Assembly: GCA_028293025.1 (NCBI GenBank)
Contig: JAQGLF010000191.1
Coordinates: 1-43,722 of the forward strand
Direction of reading: 5' to 3'
Length of the DNA: 43,722 nt
From: Alphaproteobacteria bacterium
GTDB lineage: Bacteria; Pseudomonadota; Alphaproteobacteria; Sphingomonadales; Sphingomonadaceae
A model generated the notes under the pieces. The model searched no databases. It was not told the origin of the DNA and saw only the letters and a program-made list of their open reading frames with translations. The position numbers and the translations under genes were made by a program. How positions within the stretch are numbered: the first letter of the stretch is position 1; each line of letters begins with the position of its first letter. Shown piece by piece: positions 1 to 10,104 of this stretch.

Positions 1-199
1 GGTCAGGTGATCTTCGGCGAGATTAGTCCAGACTGCATGCGTGTCCGCGGCAGCGCATCAGACGAGGGTGAGGCGCTGGATAAGGACAACTGGCGGTCCG
101 GCGGCGAAGCCGCAGACGTACTCGAGCGGTACAAGAGGCTTCATTCGATCGTGTTCGGGGAAGCCATGGATCGGCTCGCAGCTTGAGAGAGGTTTTGAC

Positions 200-514
200 A
201 TGCTGACGGTCAAGAATCGGAGTTCCAAGATTTCCCCCGGGGGAGTCGTTACGCTGCCGCTGAGCGCGAGGAAGGCGCTAGGGATGGAGCCGAAAATAGG
301 CGCCCGCGTCACGGTGGCGGTCGATAACCGAACCGTAGTCCTCCACCTGACGAGTGATCGAGCTGGCGCGCGCGTGTCTCCCCGCGGACAGATGGAGATG
401 ATCGGTGAGGCGCGACGGCTGCTTGAGGAGGGAGAGGCCCGGCACTTCTGGCTCGAAGCCGACGACGAACGCCGCGAGGTCGCACTGCACCCCTATAGGG
501 CGAGTGAGGCCTGA
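200..514 (+). CDS. AbrB/MazE-like (SpoVT-type) DNA-binding protein
   Basis: ORF track; ATG at 200 gives MLTVKNRSSKISPGGVVTLPLSARKALGMEPKIGARVTVAVDNRTVVL, a swapped-hairpin AbrB-like pattern; the listed start at 41 is probably too far upstream. Confidence 0.65.
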   Translation: MLTVKNRSSKISPGGVVTLPLSARKALGMEPKIGARVTVAVDNRTVVLHLTSDRAGARVSPRGQMEMIGEARRLLEEGEARHFWLEADDERREVALHPYRASEA

Positions 515-1164
515 AGCTACTCGCCCTCGACGGACATGACGCGGCCGGCAAGACGACCCTCGCCCGGCAGCTCGCCGATGCCGTGGGGGCACGGTACGTG
601 CGCCCTTTCGGGGGCCAACTTGGTGGCAGGCTGATCGCGGCGTACGAAGCTGGCCGGCATCTGGATACGCTCGCAATCGGGCGCCGCGCTATCCTGTCTC
701 ACTTGCAGGCCGCCGAGCGTGGGGAGCCCCTGATTCTCGACCGGGGCTGGGTGACGGTCGCGACTCTCGTGCCTCGCGAGGTCTTCGCCGCCGGTTGGGA
801 CCTGTGGATACCGTCGGCGCTGTTATGGTGCGACCAAGCGACCACTCTACGCCGACTGCAGTGCCGCGATCGCGGAGACACTGAGCCGGACGACTGGCAC
901 GCTTACTTCCTCTCGGCGTATCTCGACCGCTTCGATCTCCATCCGGGCGGGATTGTGCGGTCGGATCTTGTGGAGGAGCCGGCCTGCCTCGCGGAGCTCA
1001 AGAGGCTCTATGAGGAGGCGGCCCCATTCGAGATGCCGAGATCGCAGCCTGATCTCACATGCTCGTCTGACGAAACGCTGGAATCAACGTCGGATCGGGA
1101 GATCTTGAACGCAGCCGCTGCAGTAAGAACGGTGGAGGCTGATGGACCCGACCGCGCATCGTGA
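511..1164 (+). CDS. P-loop nucleoside/nucleotide (thymidylate) kinase-like protein; likely starts upstream of the listed ATG 583
   Basis: In-frame translation from CTG 511 gives LKLLALDGHDAAGKTTLARQLADAVGARYVRPF with Walker A GHDAAGKTT, upstream of the listed ATG; later LILDRGWVTV and RLQCRDRGD lid-like segment. Confidence 0.65.
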   Translation: MKLLALDGHDAAGKTTLARQLADAVGARYVRPFGGQLGGRLIAAYEAGRHLDTLAIGRRAILSHLQAAERGEPLILDRGWVTVATLVPREVFAAGWDLWIPSALLWCDQATTLRRLQCRDRGDTEPDDWHAYFLSAYLDRFDLHPGGIVRSDLVEEPACLAELKRLYEEAAPFEMPRSQPDLTCSSDETLESTSDREILNAAAAVRTVEADGPDRAS

Positions 1165-1270
1165 ACGGTACTACGCGGAGGTTGCAGCGGGCGTTGCCTT
1201 CCGCCACCCGAAAGCATCAGCGTGGTCATATTGCTGGATCCCCGCTGCATGTGCACGGGCTCGATCCTGA
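1142..1270 (+). CDS. Short, possibly truncated ORF overlapping the kinase 3' end (MDPTAHRERYYAEVAAGVAFRHPKASAWSYCWIPAACARARS)
   Basis: ATG 1142, 42 codons to TGA; overlaps the kinase stop; coding-like N-terminus then island-end DNA. Confidence 0.25.
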   Translation: MDPTAHRERYYAEVAAGVAFRHPKASAWSYCWIPAACARARS

Positions 1271-1429
1271 TCGCCGGCCTCCCCCTTGTAACGATGGCGG
1301 GGATACGACCTGCGGCATCAACCACGTCGAATCCTCGCCGGATTGTGTATTTTTCGCGAATGCGGTCCGAAATCCGCCGGCCCGCTATCGGCCACGAGCG
1401 GACGTCCCGAGCTGGCAAACTTCCGCTTG

Positions 1430-1608
1430 GGGCCACTTATTTTGGTCGCGGCGAGTTAGGCCAGAAGCCGGCCTTCCCGTGCGGACAAATGGTCTCTCGG
1501 CCTCAAATGGTGGGAAGGCCCCTGCAAGCCTCGGAAATGCGGCCGCTATTCCAACCCTATCGAAGAGACGTATAATCGCACATAAGTCATTGAAATCGCT
1601 GGCGCGCC
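1430..1608. repeat. att-like repeat copy A (island junction)
   Basis: Shares gtgcggacaaat.gtctctcgg, cctgcaagcctcggaaat and aagtcattgaaatcgct with the copies near 27.6 and 31.7 kb; ends aagtcattgaaatcgctggcgcgcc, identical over 25 nt to 31834-31858 at the tRNA-Arg 3' end. Confidence 0.75.
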
Positions 1609-1699
1609 ATGCAGTCTGGTGCGAACCCGTCTCTGGCGCGATTCCCTGATATGTGCTTCGGCGAGCGCGGTGCAGAAGCCTTAGGCGAACGCCTTCACC

Positions 1700-2106
1700 T
1701 CAGGCCATTCCGCGACCGGCGTGAGCGGCGCGACGGCATGTAAGGCCCTTCCCGCCGGTCAGAAGCGGGAAGCTTTCCAGCCCGATGGCCGCCAGGCCGT
1801 CGTACACGTCAAACGCCGTGCGCTTCACCTCATCGAAGCCGAGCCCTTCGTCGCGGTCCAGGTCGATCGAGATGCGGTCCGGCTTCTTGACATCGGGCAC
1901 GCGGCTACCCCATCCGTGAAATTCGACCCGTCTCGGCGGCGACGCAGGCGAGCATGTAGGCGACGGTCGCCAGGTTGGATCGCGATCTGCGTCCGGTAGC
2001 CGTCGTATTTGAGTTCGTGAATCCAACTCGCGCCCTCTGGCGCCTCGTCGGCGAGGCAGGGCTCCATCGGCGGTACGTAGGCCACGCGGGAGACGAGGGT
2101 CGTCAC
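1700..2106 (-). pseudogene. ATP-dependent DNA ligase LigD remnant (ligase-domain N-terminus joined to polymerase-domain piece)
   Basis: Minus-strand translations VPPMEPCLADEAPEGASWIHELKYDGYRTQIA (ligase KYDG motif) and PDRISIDLDRDEGLGFDEVKRTAFDVYDGLAAIGLESFPLLTGGKGL (LigD Pol domain) lie close together in different frames. Confidence 0.7.
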
Positions 2107-2183
2107 CGGACGGAATTGCTTCTGAGGCCGAGCGGTTCCTCGCGTCCGCCTTCTGTCAGCGAATCAAATGCACGAAGCCACCC

Positions 2184-2545
2184 TTAGACGTGGCACACGC
2201 GCGACTTCGGATCGCCCCTCACCGTAACGTGCGCCGCATTGATCAGCCTTCCCAGCCGCGCCCCCGCGAGACTGACGCGCTCCTTGGCCGTACTCGTGAC
2301 TCCGGAATGGTAAGCGGCGTCGAGTGTGAAGGGGCCGGCGCCATTGCCGATCGGTAGGCCATAAGCGACGCTTTGGGCAAACCTGGAGCTCTCACTCAGC
2401 CAAATGGCGGGGTCGGCATCGCCGGTCAACGCGGGCGGCACATTGGTCAACGCTGCGGCTGCCGTGATCGCTGATGCGGCGTCTTTCGCGCGGCCAAGGG
2501 CATCGTCCCAGACGGAGTGGAGATTGCCGCTCCGGGCGTCGATCC
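2184..2545 (-). pseudogene. S1/P1-type nuclease C-terminal fragment
   Basis: Minus translation NLHSVWDDALGRAKDA...LTGDADPAIWLSESSRFAQSVAYGLP...YTLDAAY-like...SLAGARLGRLINAAH resembles the S1/P1 nuclease C-terminus; no complete gene upstream. Confidence 0.5.
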
Positions 2546-2915
2546 CCATCAGACCGGCACCGCGCCTGACGGTTCCGCGACCGGAACGATCGTTATCACG
2601 CCTTCCGATCAGTACGGCAATCTCGTCGGCCCCGGCCGCGGCGATGGCCTGACCCTGACGGGCGGCGCCGGGACGACGATCACCGGCGATCCGGTCGACA
2701 ATGGCGACGGTACCTACACCGTCCCCGCGCAATGGGACCCGACGAGCGGCCCGGTCCTCATCGTCGGCCAGCCGGACCGGCCACCCGTCGTCGTCACACG
2801 CCCCGGAGGCGGCGAAGATCATGGGGGCGGGGGCCGGCGCTATTGCTGGTGGTGCTTCCTGCTGTGGCTCCTGCTCATCCTGGTGCTGATCTTCCTGCTT
2901 TTCCTCCGGCGGTAA
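2517..2915 (+). CDS. Bacterial Ig/invasin-like domain fragment with C-terminal transmembrane anchor
   Basis: ATGTIVITPSDQYGNLVGPG...TITGDPVDNGDGTYTVPAQWDP resembles Ig-like repeats; C-term CWWCFLLWLLLILVLIFLLFLRR hydrophobic + basic tail. Confidence 0.5.
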   Translation: MEIAAPGVDPHQTGTAPDGSATGTIVITPSDQYGNLVGPGRGDGLTLTGGAGTTITGDPVDNGDGTYTVPAQWDPTSGPVLIVGQPDRPPVVVTRPGGGEDHGGGGRRYCWWCFLLWLLLILVLIFLLFLRR

Positions 2916-3434
2916 GGGCTGAAGCGGCCCGCCTTTGCCTGGCGCGACGATGAACAGACCGATGCAGGCGCCGGCCATGCGCCGAGGCCGAGGTCGCGCG
3001 GGCTCAAAGTGCTGGTCGTGATCTGGTGCGAGCAGCACGGTCGAGCCGAGCGTACCGGTAAGGCGGGAGGCGAGCACCCAGGCGTCGTCCTCGTCCCAAC
3101 TCACCCCGAGACTCGTAGTGGCGAGCGCTCAGCGAGCTGCGAGCGGTGTCTGCCTTACCCCGGTGCGGGGCGGCGCCCCGTTTCATAAGGTCCGTTATCG
3201 ACTTTTACTTTTCGCGCTGAAGTTGGTGGAAGTCGGTTTCCGGACTCTTTTGGCGCCGGAGAATGAGGCTGGGGTTCGGCGCATTGTATCGGCCTGAGTG
3301 GATTTCTCGGAACCGCTGCGGCCGCTGCGAGAAGGGTTCGGTCCAGGTCAGCATAGGTTTCGACAAGTTTGCGGCACCGGACGTAGTTGCGTCGCAATCA
3401 ATTGCGAAGAGGCGGCTGGCGGTTTAGGGCCAAA

Positions 3435-5735
3435 TCAAAAGCCCGTTTTGAACGTCAGGCCAAACGTCCGCGGCGGACGAATATCTGCATAGAACAAGGT
3501 CGGATCTCCGGATGGTTCGTGGAACGAAAAGGGATATCGAAAGCCGCCGGTATAAATGACCGCGTTGGTAATATTCCGCATCCAGGCGCTGATTTCGAAC
3601 GGCCCATGCGCGAACGTCACGTTGGCGTCGAACGATGCATAGCCATCATCGCGCCCAGTCGAGATGAAGTCGGGACTGAGGAACATGGCTGAGGCGAAGC
3701 GCATGACTGCGCTGGGTATGATCCGATCCCCCTTGCCCAGCATGAATTCGCGGCGGTAGCTGACGGAGCCCGACCATCGCGGCGCATGGGGCAGCGGCTT
3801 GCCTGAGCAATCCACGGGCTGAGTGGTGACGACCGGGCTGAGCGTCGTGAATGGCCCCAAGGCGCAAGTCGTCGCGACGGCCGAATAACCGAGCCGCGCA
3901 AAGGGCCCGGCGTTCGCGACGACGTAGCTAAAGGCATCGTAGCGGGTGTGGAGATATTCGATGTTCGCGCGGAGCGTGCTCGCCCCGATCCGGCTAACGA
4001 CGTCGAGGTTTAGGCCATAGAGCGTAGCCTCGGCCGCATTTGTCGTAAGCAAATTTACTCCGCCGCTGGGCAGAGTGCCCAAAAAACGTTCCTGCTTGTT
4101 GTGATAACGATAGTAGAAGGCTTCGAGATTGACTTGCAGTCGGTTTGTCAGGAACGAGTTTCGCAATCCTAGGGACAAGGCGGTGATCGTCTCCGGCTTA
4201 AATGTGTTGTTGGGAAACGGGACGCTCGGGAAGAATCCGCCTGCTTTGTAGCCCGTTGCCAAGGTCCCGAAGAGCATGTGGCGGTTTGTAAGGTCGTGCT
4301 CGGCCCCAACTCTGAATGAAATATTATCGTCTGTGCGGCGGCCAAAATTGTTGATCGTTGCGGGAGCGGGAAGTGTAGCAATCGTGAGTCCGTCCTGCGT
4401 CTTGTTATCGTGCGAGTAGCGCAGCCCGCCGATTACGCGCCACGACTTGGCCAGGATCACACTCGCTTCTCCAAACAGGGCGTAACTGTTCGTTCCCAAG
4501 CGGGTGATTACATGGCTTTGCTGGATTGGCCGGGCGAGCGCAGTATAGTCCTGGGTCTGATCCTCCCTGAAATAATAGGCGCCGATAAGCCAATTTGGTC
4601 CCGTCCCTTCATGCGCAAGCCGCACTTCGTAGCTCTGTTGCTCCGCCGTCTCGATCGGCAGAAAATAGAAGCCCGGCTGATAGGTAAGGGTGGTTGGCCG
4701 GGTATTCCGATAGGCGGGAATGAAGGTCAGTGTCGCCTTGCCTAAATTGAGGTTCAGCTCGGCGCTCACAGCATAAATGTCGGTGTCCACGAATCCGTTA
4801 GTCAGGATGTCGTCTGGCCCGAGAATCGCGGCTTGTGGCGGCGGCGCCTGGCTCGGACCTGTCCATGCATCGGCAGGAACGGCTTGGCGTCTCGACCGGA
4901 AGGCGGCGGCCGAGCCCAGCCCCTCGGCATGGACAAATTCGCCGACCAGCAGCACCGACAGATCGGCGGCGGGAGCCCACAGGGCTGTCAGGCGCGCTGC
5001 AACATCGTCCTGGTCGTTATAGCCATCGGTCAGGTAACCCCGATGATTGATATATTGTGCCGCCGCGCGAATCGACAGCGTCTCGCCAAGCGGAACGGTC
5101 ATCGCGCCCGAGACCCTGATGAGATCGAAATTTCCAACGTCGACGGACATGTCTGTCGACAGGCGGCCATCCGGCCGACGGGTGATCAGGTTTATCGCGC
5201 CGCCGCTGGCGTTGCGGCCGTAAAGCGTACCCTGAGGGCCCTTGAGCACCTCGACCCTTGCCAGGTCGAAGAAAATCGGCCCGACGCCGTTCGGTCGAGA
5301 GATAAACACACCGTTGATGTTGTAGGCGATGGAGCTGTCTGCAGTAGCGTCGGTCGCAAGGCTGCCGACGCCGCGAATATAAGTTGAAATGTTCTGACCC
5401 GACGATGCCGAGCTCAGGCCGGGGACGAGGTTTTGCAGGTCCGCCACCCTGGTAACACCTGCTTCAGCAAGGGCGCTGCCATTGAGCACCTCGATTGCCA
5501 ACGAGGATCGTTGGACCGACTCAGGCCGGCGGTTGGCAGTAACGACGATGTCCTGCAACCCCTTGCTTGCTCTCGTTGAGGATGTCGCCGCCGGCGAGGC
5601 CCCGGCTTCGTCCCGTGAGGTGTCTGCGCCGGCGCTGTTGGTCTTTGCCGCGTCGCCCGCATGCTCTGCCGCGGCCGGCGCGACCAGGGCAACCGCGACT
5701 AGCGACGTCAATATGGCTGCAATACAGTGATTCAT
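3435..5735 (-). CDS. TonB-dependent outer-membrane receptor
   Basis: 766 aa; signal-like N-terminus, DIVVTANRRPESVQRSSLAIEVLNG TonB box/plug, RGVGS...GTLYGRNASGGAINLITRRP, C-terminal aromatic TFGLTFKTGF. Confidence 0.95.
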   Translation of the reverse strand: MNHCIAAILTSLVAVALVAPAAAEHAGDAAKTNSAGADTSRDEAGASPAATSSTRASKGLQDIVVTANRRPESVQRSSLAIEVLNGSALAEAGVTRVADLQNLVPGLSSASSGQNISTYIRGVGSLATDATADSSIAYNINGVFISRPNGVGPIFFDLARVEVLKGPQGTLYGRNASGGAINLITRRPDGRLSTDMSVDVGNFDLIRVSGAMTVPLGETLSIRAAAQYINHRGYLTDGYNDQDDVAARLTALWAPAADLSVLLVGEFVHAEGLGSAAAFRSRRQAVPADAWTGPSQAPPPQAAILGPDDILTNGFVDTDIYAVSAELNLNLGKATLTFIPAYRNTRPTTLTYQPGFYFLPIETAEQQSYEVRLAHEGTGPNWLIGAYYFREDQTQDYTALARPIQQSHVITRLGTNSYALFGEASVILAKSWRVIGGLRYSHDNKTQDGLTIATLPAPATINNFGRRTDDNISFRVGAEHDLTNRHMLFGTLATGYKAGGFFPSVPFPNNTFKPETITALSLGLRNSFLTNRLQVNLEAFYYRYHNKQERFLGTLPSGGVNLLTTNAAEATLYGLNLDVVSRIGASTLRANIEYLHTRYDAFSYVVANAGPFARLGYSAVATTCALGPFTTLSPVVTTQPVDCSGKPLPHAPRWSGSVSYRREFMLGKGDRIIPSAVMRFASAMFLSPDFISTGRDDGYASFDANVTFAHGPFEISAWMRNITNAVIYTGGFRYPFSFHEPSGDPTLFYADIRPPRTFGLTFKTGF

Positions 5736-5917
5736 GTGCTCCCCCCACGGACTATCTTACCTGTTTTTTTCCTCACCGTTCACTCTTTTTAGGGGCGGCG
5801 AACTCTATTCTTGTCAAATTATCTCCGCAACAGACATATTCCCTAGCCAACCTGGGAATAAAGGTTGATTGTGTGGAGTTATTTGCGTCAATTTCACGAG
5901 CCGAGCCGAGGAAATTG

Positions 5918-6847
5918 ATGTCGCTTTATGCCCTGATCAAGCCAGACGGTCCTTCGGGATTCGGCTACGGATCGACAGCCGAGGAGGTCACCGCCGGGCT
6001 GTCGTTGGCGGGGAGGCGCATCTTGATCACCGGCTGCAACTCCGGCCTGGGCCACGAATCCCTGCGGGTGCTGGCGTCGCGGGGATGTCATGTCGTCGGC
6101 ACCGCCCGAAGCCAAGAGGTGGCACGCAAGGCCTGCGCGCCGATGGAGGGCAGGGCTCTCGGACTGGCATGCGATCTTTCGGATCCTGAATCGATCCGGG
6201 CGTGCGTGGCTCGGCTGCAACGGCTTGAGCTCAAGCTCGACGCGATCGTCTGCAACGCCGGGATCATGGCCCTGCCCAGCCTGCAGCGGGTTTGCGGTTA
6301 CGAGAGCCAGTTCTTCATCAACCATATCGGCCACTTCATGCTCGTCACCGGATTGCTCGAGAATCTCGCGGAGGACGGCCGGGTCGTGGTCGTCAGCAGC
6401 GCCGCCTATCGGCTGGCGGGACTCAATGGCATCGATGTGGATAACTTACGCGGCGAGAACGGCTACCGGCCCGTGAAGGCCTACGGGCAGTCGAAGCTGG
6501 CCAACCTGCTGTTCGCCAAGGCGCTCGCCCGGCGATTCGAGGGGACTGAGCGAACGTCCAACGCCGTCCACCCGGGCATCAGCATGACCACCAACCTCAT
6601 TCGCAACGTCGCCGTACCGAATTTCTTGAAAGCCGCCATGACGGGTCTACTGACGCCGCTTGCGCTCAAGACCGTCTCACAGGCAGCGGCGACCCAATGC
6701 TACGCGACGGTGCATCCGGCGATGCGCGGTGTCTCGGGCAGCTACTTGGCGGATTGCAACATCGCCAGGTTGCACCCGGGCGCGAACGACGAGGCCGATT
6801 CGCTGCGTTTGTGGGAGGCGTCCGAACGAATTGTAGCTGGCATTTGA
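5918..6847 (+). CDS. Short-chain dehydrogenase/reductase (retinol dehydrogenase/WWOX-like)
   Basis: ILITGCNSGLGHESLRVLASRG Rossmann motif, VCNAGIM, SSAAYR...YGQSKLANLLF catalytic S-YxxxK; start ATG 5918 within listed 5567-6847 ORF. Confidence 0.9.
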   Translation: MSLYALIKPDGPSGFGYGSTAEEVTAGLSLAGRRILITGCNSGLGHESLRVLASRGCHVVGTARSQEVARKACAPMEGRALGLACDLSDPESIRACVARLQRLELKLDAIVCNAGIMALPSLQRVCGYESQFFINHIGHFMLVTGLLENLAEDGRVVVVSSAAYRLAGLNGIDVDNLRGENGYRPVKAYGQSKLANLLFAKALARRFEGTERTSNAVHPGISMTTNLIRNVAVPNFLKAAMTGLLTPLALKTVSQAAATQCYATVHPAMRGVSGSYLADCNIARLHPGANDEADSLRLWEASERIVAGI

Positions 6848-6962
6848 GCCATATCTTGCATCCTTCGGGCAGACGTGGGCTCGAGCTGAGCCGGTCCGCC
6901 CGATTGCGGATTTCACTGGCGCCGGAGCGAACGGCCCGGTTTGATTGGGGGAAGCGTGAACC

Positions 6963-8390
6963 ATGCGTGACTTCATTACGGCGCTCATCAGCTTCATTTG
7001 GGCCTTGCTGCTTTATTGTGTGCAGCGGATCGCCAAATTACTGGGCGGGCCGGGAGATCTGGTCGATCCCAAGAACCCGCCGCCTCCGGGCGCGGTGGGA
7101 CCTTGGCCGCGGTCACTGACCGGCCTTTTCTACCGATCCGGGAGGCGCCTTTTCGAAAGGCTGAGTGATCCGGCCGCAGTGCTCTTCCTCGCCCTGGACG
7201 AATGCCTAACCAAGCTGGCCGCGTGGGCCTTTCCGCTGCCGCCTGACTCGAGGCGCTATCGCCACGAGACGCCGAATCGGCTGTGGCACCAGCTGCAGCT
7301 CACCTATGCGGGGATCGGACCGCAGCGCAGGCTGAGCGTCCAGCAAGCGATGAACACCCGCCACATCTTCATTCTGGTCCGCAACAATCCCGACTTCCTG
7401 CGCATACCGAAGGAGGGCGAGTTAGATCTCGCGGAGTTGATCGAGCGGGCCTACCAGGTCAGCGAGTTCGAGAACATCTGGCGCGTGGAGGGACTCGGCC
7501 ATGTTTACACCCAGCGGACCTGGTCCTTGAAATGGGATGCGAGCGACAGCGCCCACGGCATCCTGACGGAAGGCCAGGCCGTCTGCCTGCCAGAAAAGTC
7601 GCTGACCATGATGCATGCCGGCCTCGGGCTGGGCTTCGCCGAGGCGTTGCTCAAGCGCGTGACTCCCGACACGCCCGTCAAGGAGATGGAGAGGGTGCTG
7701 GTCACCTTCCTCCGCTTGTGCCGGAACAACTCCCGTCCAGGCTATCTCGGTTGCGCGCTCGAATCCCTGGGCTTGGTGACCCGCTGCTTCAACTTTCAGG
7801 TGCTCAGCCTGGTCCAAACCGTCCTTGCCGACCTGGACCCGGTGGCGTGGGAATATTTCTGGAGGGGCGCTGGGCGAGGGACCTATTTCGCACCGGCGCA
7901 TCTGATCCCGCCGCTCTATTCCCCTTGGGTTGCCGCGGATCAGGAGGCGCCGAGCGATCGGGTGCACGAGATCCTCAAGGCCGCGATCGCCTGGCCGGCC
8001 AATATCGTGAACATGCAGACTCCGGAGATATTCCTGGCCTTCATCCGCCGTTACGGTGCCGTTCCTGAGAACAGGAGGGCGATCGCACAGGGCGTCGCCG
8101 CATCCACGACCATGGCCGCGGACATCACGCCGGGCCACAGCGTCATCAAGGCCTATCTGGAATATGTTCCCGACGCGGAGCCGGAGGTGCAGGAACTGTG
8201 GGCCATGCTGGTGCGGGAGCCCGCCGCCAAGGCGATGCACCGATATCAACCGGTCCTGAAGCGGCATGCGATGATGGATCAGGTGTTCCGCTACCAAGAT
8301 CTCGATGCGCTGGTCGACCAGCTAGACCCGCTCACCCCACCAGTGGATGGGCGCGCAGGTGTCGCAAGCGGCGAGGACAGGTCAAACTAG
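6963..8390 (+). CDS. Conserved protein, possibly DUF1702-like
   Basis: 475-aa intact ORF; LPEKSLTMMHAGLGLGFAEALL, CRNNSRPGYLGCALESLGLVTR and YFWRGAGRGTYFAPAHLIPP resemble DUF1702-type proteins by eye. Confidence 0.5.
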   Translation: MRDFITALISFIWALLLYCVQRIAKLLGGPGDLVDPKNPPPPGAVGPWPRSLTGLFYRSGRRLFERLSDPAAVLFLALDECLTKLAAWAFPLPPDSRRYRHETPNRLWHQLQLTYAGIGPQRRLSVQQAMNTRHIFILVRNNPDFLRIPKEGELDLAELIERAYQVSEFENIWRVEGLGHVYTQRTWSLKWDASDSAHGILTEGQAVCLPEKSLTMMHAGLGLGFAEALLKRVTPDTPVKEMERVLVTFLRLCRNNSRPGYLGCALESLGLVTRCFNFQVLSLVQTVLADLDPVAWEYFWRGAGRGTYFAPAHLIPPLYSPWVAADQEAPSDRVHEILKAAIAWPANIVNMQTPEIFLAFIRRYGAVPENRRAIAQGVAASTTMAADITPGHSVIKAYLEYVPDAEPEVQELWAMLVREPAAKAMHRYQPVLKRHAMMDQVFRYQDLDALVDQLDPLTPPVDGRAGVASGEDRSN

Positions 8391-8486
8391 CCCTTGATCA
8401 TCGGCGGCCACGCCAACAAAGTAAAGGGAACATTGGCGTGCACCGTCAGGTGGTCGATCGAAAAATGACGGCGAGGAGAGACGAAA

Positions 8487-8942
8487 ATGGAGGCGGCGCT
8501 GCTCTTTCTTTGTATCGGCTTCATGATTGCCGTGCTCTATATCGATTTATCCTTCGATGTCTCGGCGCTTCCTTTTCGCGGGCGCCCGGAACCGCTTCCT
8601 ACCGCCACGCTCAAGACCATCGAGGCCTATTATCGGCGGATCGCCAGCAACCCCTATCCGCTCATGCTTGTGATGGCGACGGCCGTCGCCTGCCTGGTGA
8701 CGCAGACCTATTATGGGTGGGTCCCGCGCTGGATAGGCTATGCTTCGCTCGGGCTGATGGCAGCCATAATCCTTTTCGCCATAGGCAAGGTCATCCCGAC
8801 GGCAAATGGCCTCGCTTCGAAATCGACGCCGATCGAAGAGCGGCGCGGAAAGGTTGAAGCCCTGCTAACTTACCATTTCGCGCTGCTGATCTCCGTTCTT
8901 GCGCTCGCCGGGGTCCAGCTTGTCGCCCTAGTGACGTCGTGA
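8487..8942 (+). CDS. Small integral membrane protein (four predicted TM segments)
   Basis: 151 aa with alternating hydrophobic stretches; in line with neighbouring + strand genes. Confidence 0.7.
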   Translation: MEAALLFLCIGFMIAVLYIDLSFDVSALPFRGRPEPLPTATLKTIEAYYRRIASNPYPLMLVMATAVACLVTQTYYGWVPRWIGYASLGLMAAIILFAIGKVIPTANGLASKSTPIEERRGKVEALLTYHFALLISVLALAGVQLVALVTS

Positions 8943-9021
8943 ACGGCTTAGAGCGCAGGCGAGTGCGAGGTCGGGGCCGTTCTCCCAGGAATCGCTTCAG
9001 AACATGATGAGGGAACATCCT

Positions 9022-10104
9022 ATGAAGCCGTCCACCTCTTCCCGCCCTGTCATCGCCGGCGGAGCCTCCCTCGACGATTGGGTGTGTCATATCGTCGATA
9101 TCCACTTCCATCCCGCGCACGGCGCACCCTTCTGGATCGAGCGCGCCAAGGCGCTCCGCATCGACGCGCGGCGCGACATACGGGGGTATCAGGATCTCTC
9201 GTTGCTCGGCTTCTTCCCGATCGATGCCCTGCGCACCGGCAACGTCCTCGATTTCCTGCCCGCCGGCGTAGCGGCGGATCCGTCGCAGCTGAGCGTCCAC
9301 GAAACCGGCGGGACCACCGGTGCGCCGGCGCGGATCGCGGCGCGAGAATTCTTCGAGCCGATCAATGCGTTCATGGACTGGTTCCTCGATGAAATCGTCG
9401 GCTTCCCGCGTGGCGGAAATTGGCTGTTCGTGGGCCCCACCGGGCCGCATGCGGTTGCCCAGAGCACGCGGCAGATCGCCCGGACGCGCGGCGGCATGTG
9501 CTATTTCGTCGATCTCGACCCGCGCTTCATCAGGATGCTGTTTCAGCGGCAGGACATGGCGACGGCGGCGCTGTATCTCGAGCATGTCCGGCGCCAGACC
9601 TTTGCCATCCTCGAAACACAGCCGATCGACGTGCTGGGGACGACGCCTGTGCTGATCCAGGCGCTGGCGCCGGCCCTGGTGGAACGCGGCCATCGCTTTT
9701 CCGGAATGATGTATGGCGGAACTCAGCTCGGCAAGGACCTCGTCCATTTGCTTCAAACCGAATTTTTCCCTGAGACCGTTCACACGGCCGTCTATGGAAA
9801 TACGTTGATGGGCGGAGCCTTTCTCGCGCCGGTGTCGAGGAGCCAGCCTGATATCGCATATTATTCAGTAGAGCCCTTGGTCAAGATCGACATCGTCGAC
9901 CCGGGCCGCCCGGAGATGCCGGTCGGGCTGGGTGAGACAGGCCAAGTCTGCGTCACCGTCCTTTCCGAGGAGCGCTTCCTGCCGCGCCTTCTCGAGCGCG
10001 ACCAGGCCGAGCGCTGGCCGGTGCACCCGGCCCTCGGCTGGGAGGGAGTGGCCAACGTGCGGCCGCTGGCCCAGGTCTCGGCCGAAGCGGAAGGGGTTTA
10101 TTGA
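9022..10104 (+). CDS. Adenylate-forming ligase, phenylacetate-CoA ligase/LuxE acyl-protein synthetase-like
   Basis: SVHETGGTTGAPARI AMP-binding motif; MMYGGTQLGKD, TAVYGNT, GETGQVCVTVLSEE; ATG 9022 preceded by gaggga. Confidence 0.75.
   Translation: MKPSTSSRPVIAGGASLDDWVCHIVDIHFHPAHGAPFWIERAKALRIDARRDIRGYQDLSLLGFFPIDALRTGNVLDFLPAGVAADPSQLSVHETGGTTGAPARIAAREFFEPINAFMDWFLDEIVGFPRGGNWLFVGPTGPHAVAQSTRQIARTRGGMCYFVDLDPRFIRMLFQRQDMATAALYLEHVRRQTFAILETQPIDVLGTTPVLIQALAPALVERGHRFSGMMYGGTQLGKDLVHLLQTEFFPETVHTAVYGNTLMGGAFLAPVSRSQPDIAYYSVEPLVKIDIVDPGRPEMPVGLGETGQVCVTVLSEERFLPRLLERDQAERWPVHPALGWEGVANVRPLAQVSAEAEGVY

Noticed and set aside
2184-3104. A single 306-aa minus-strand gene
   Set aside because: Only the C-terminal part resembles S1/P1 nuclease; the remainder is antisense to the Ig-like/TM ORF and reads as low-complexity.
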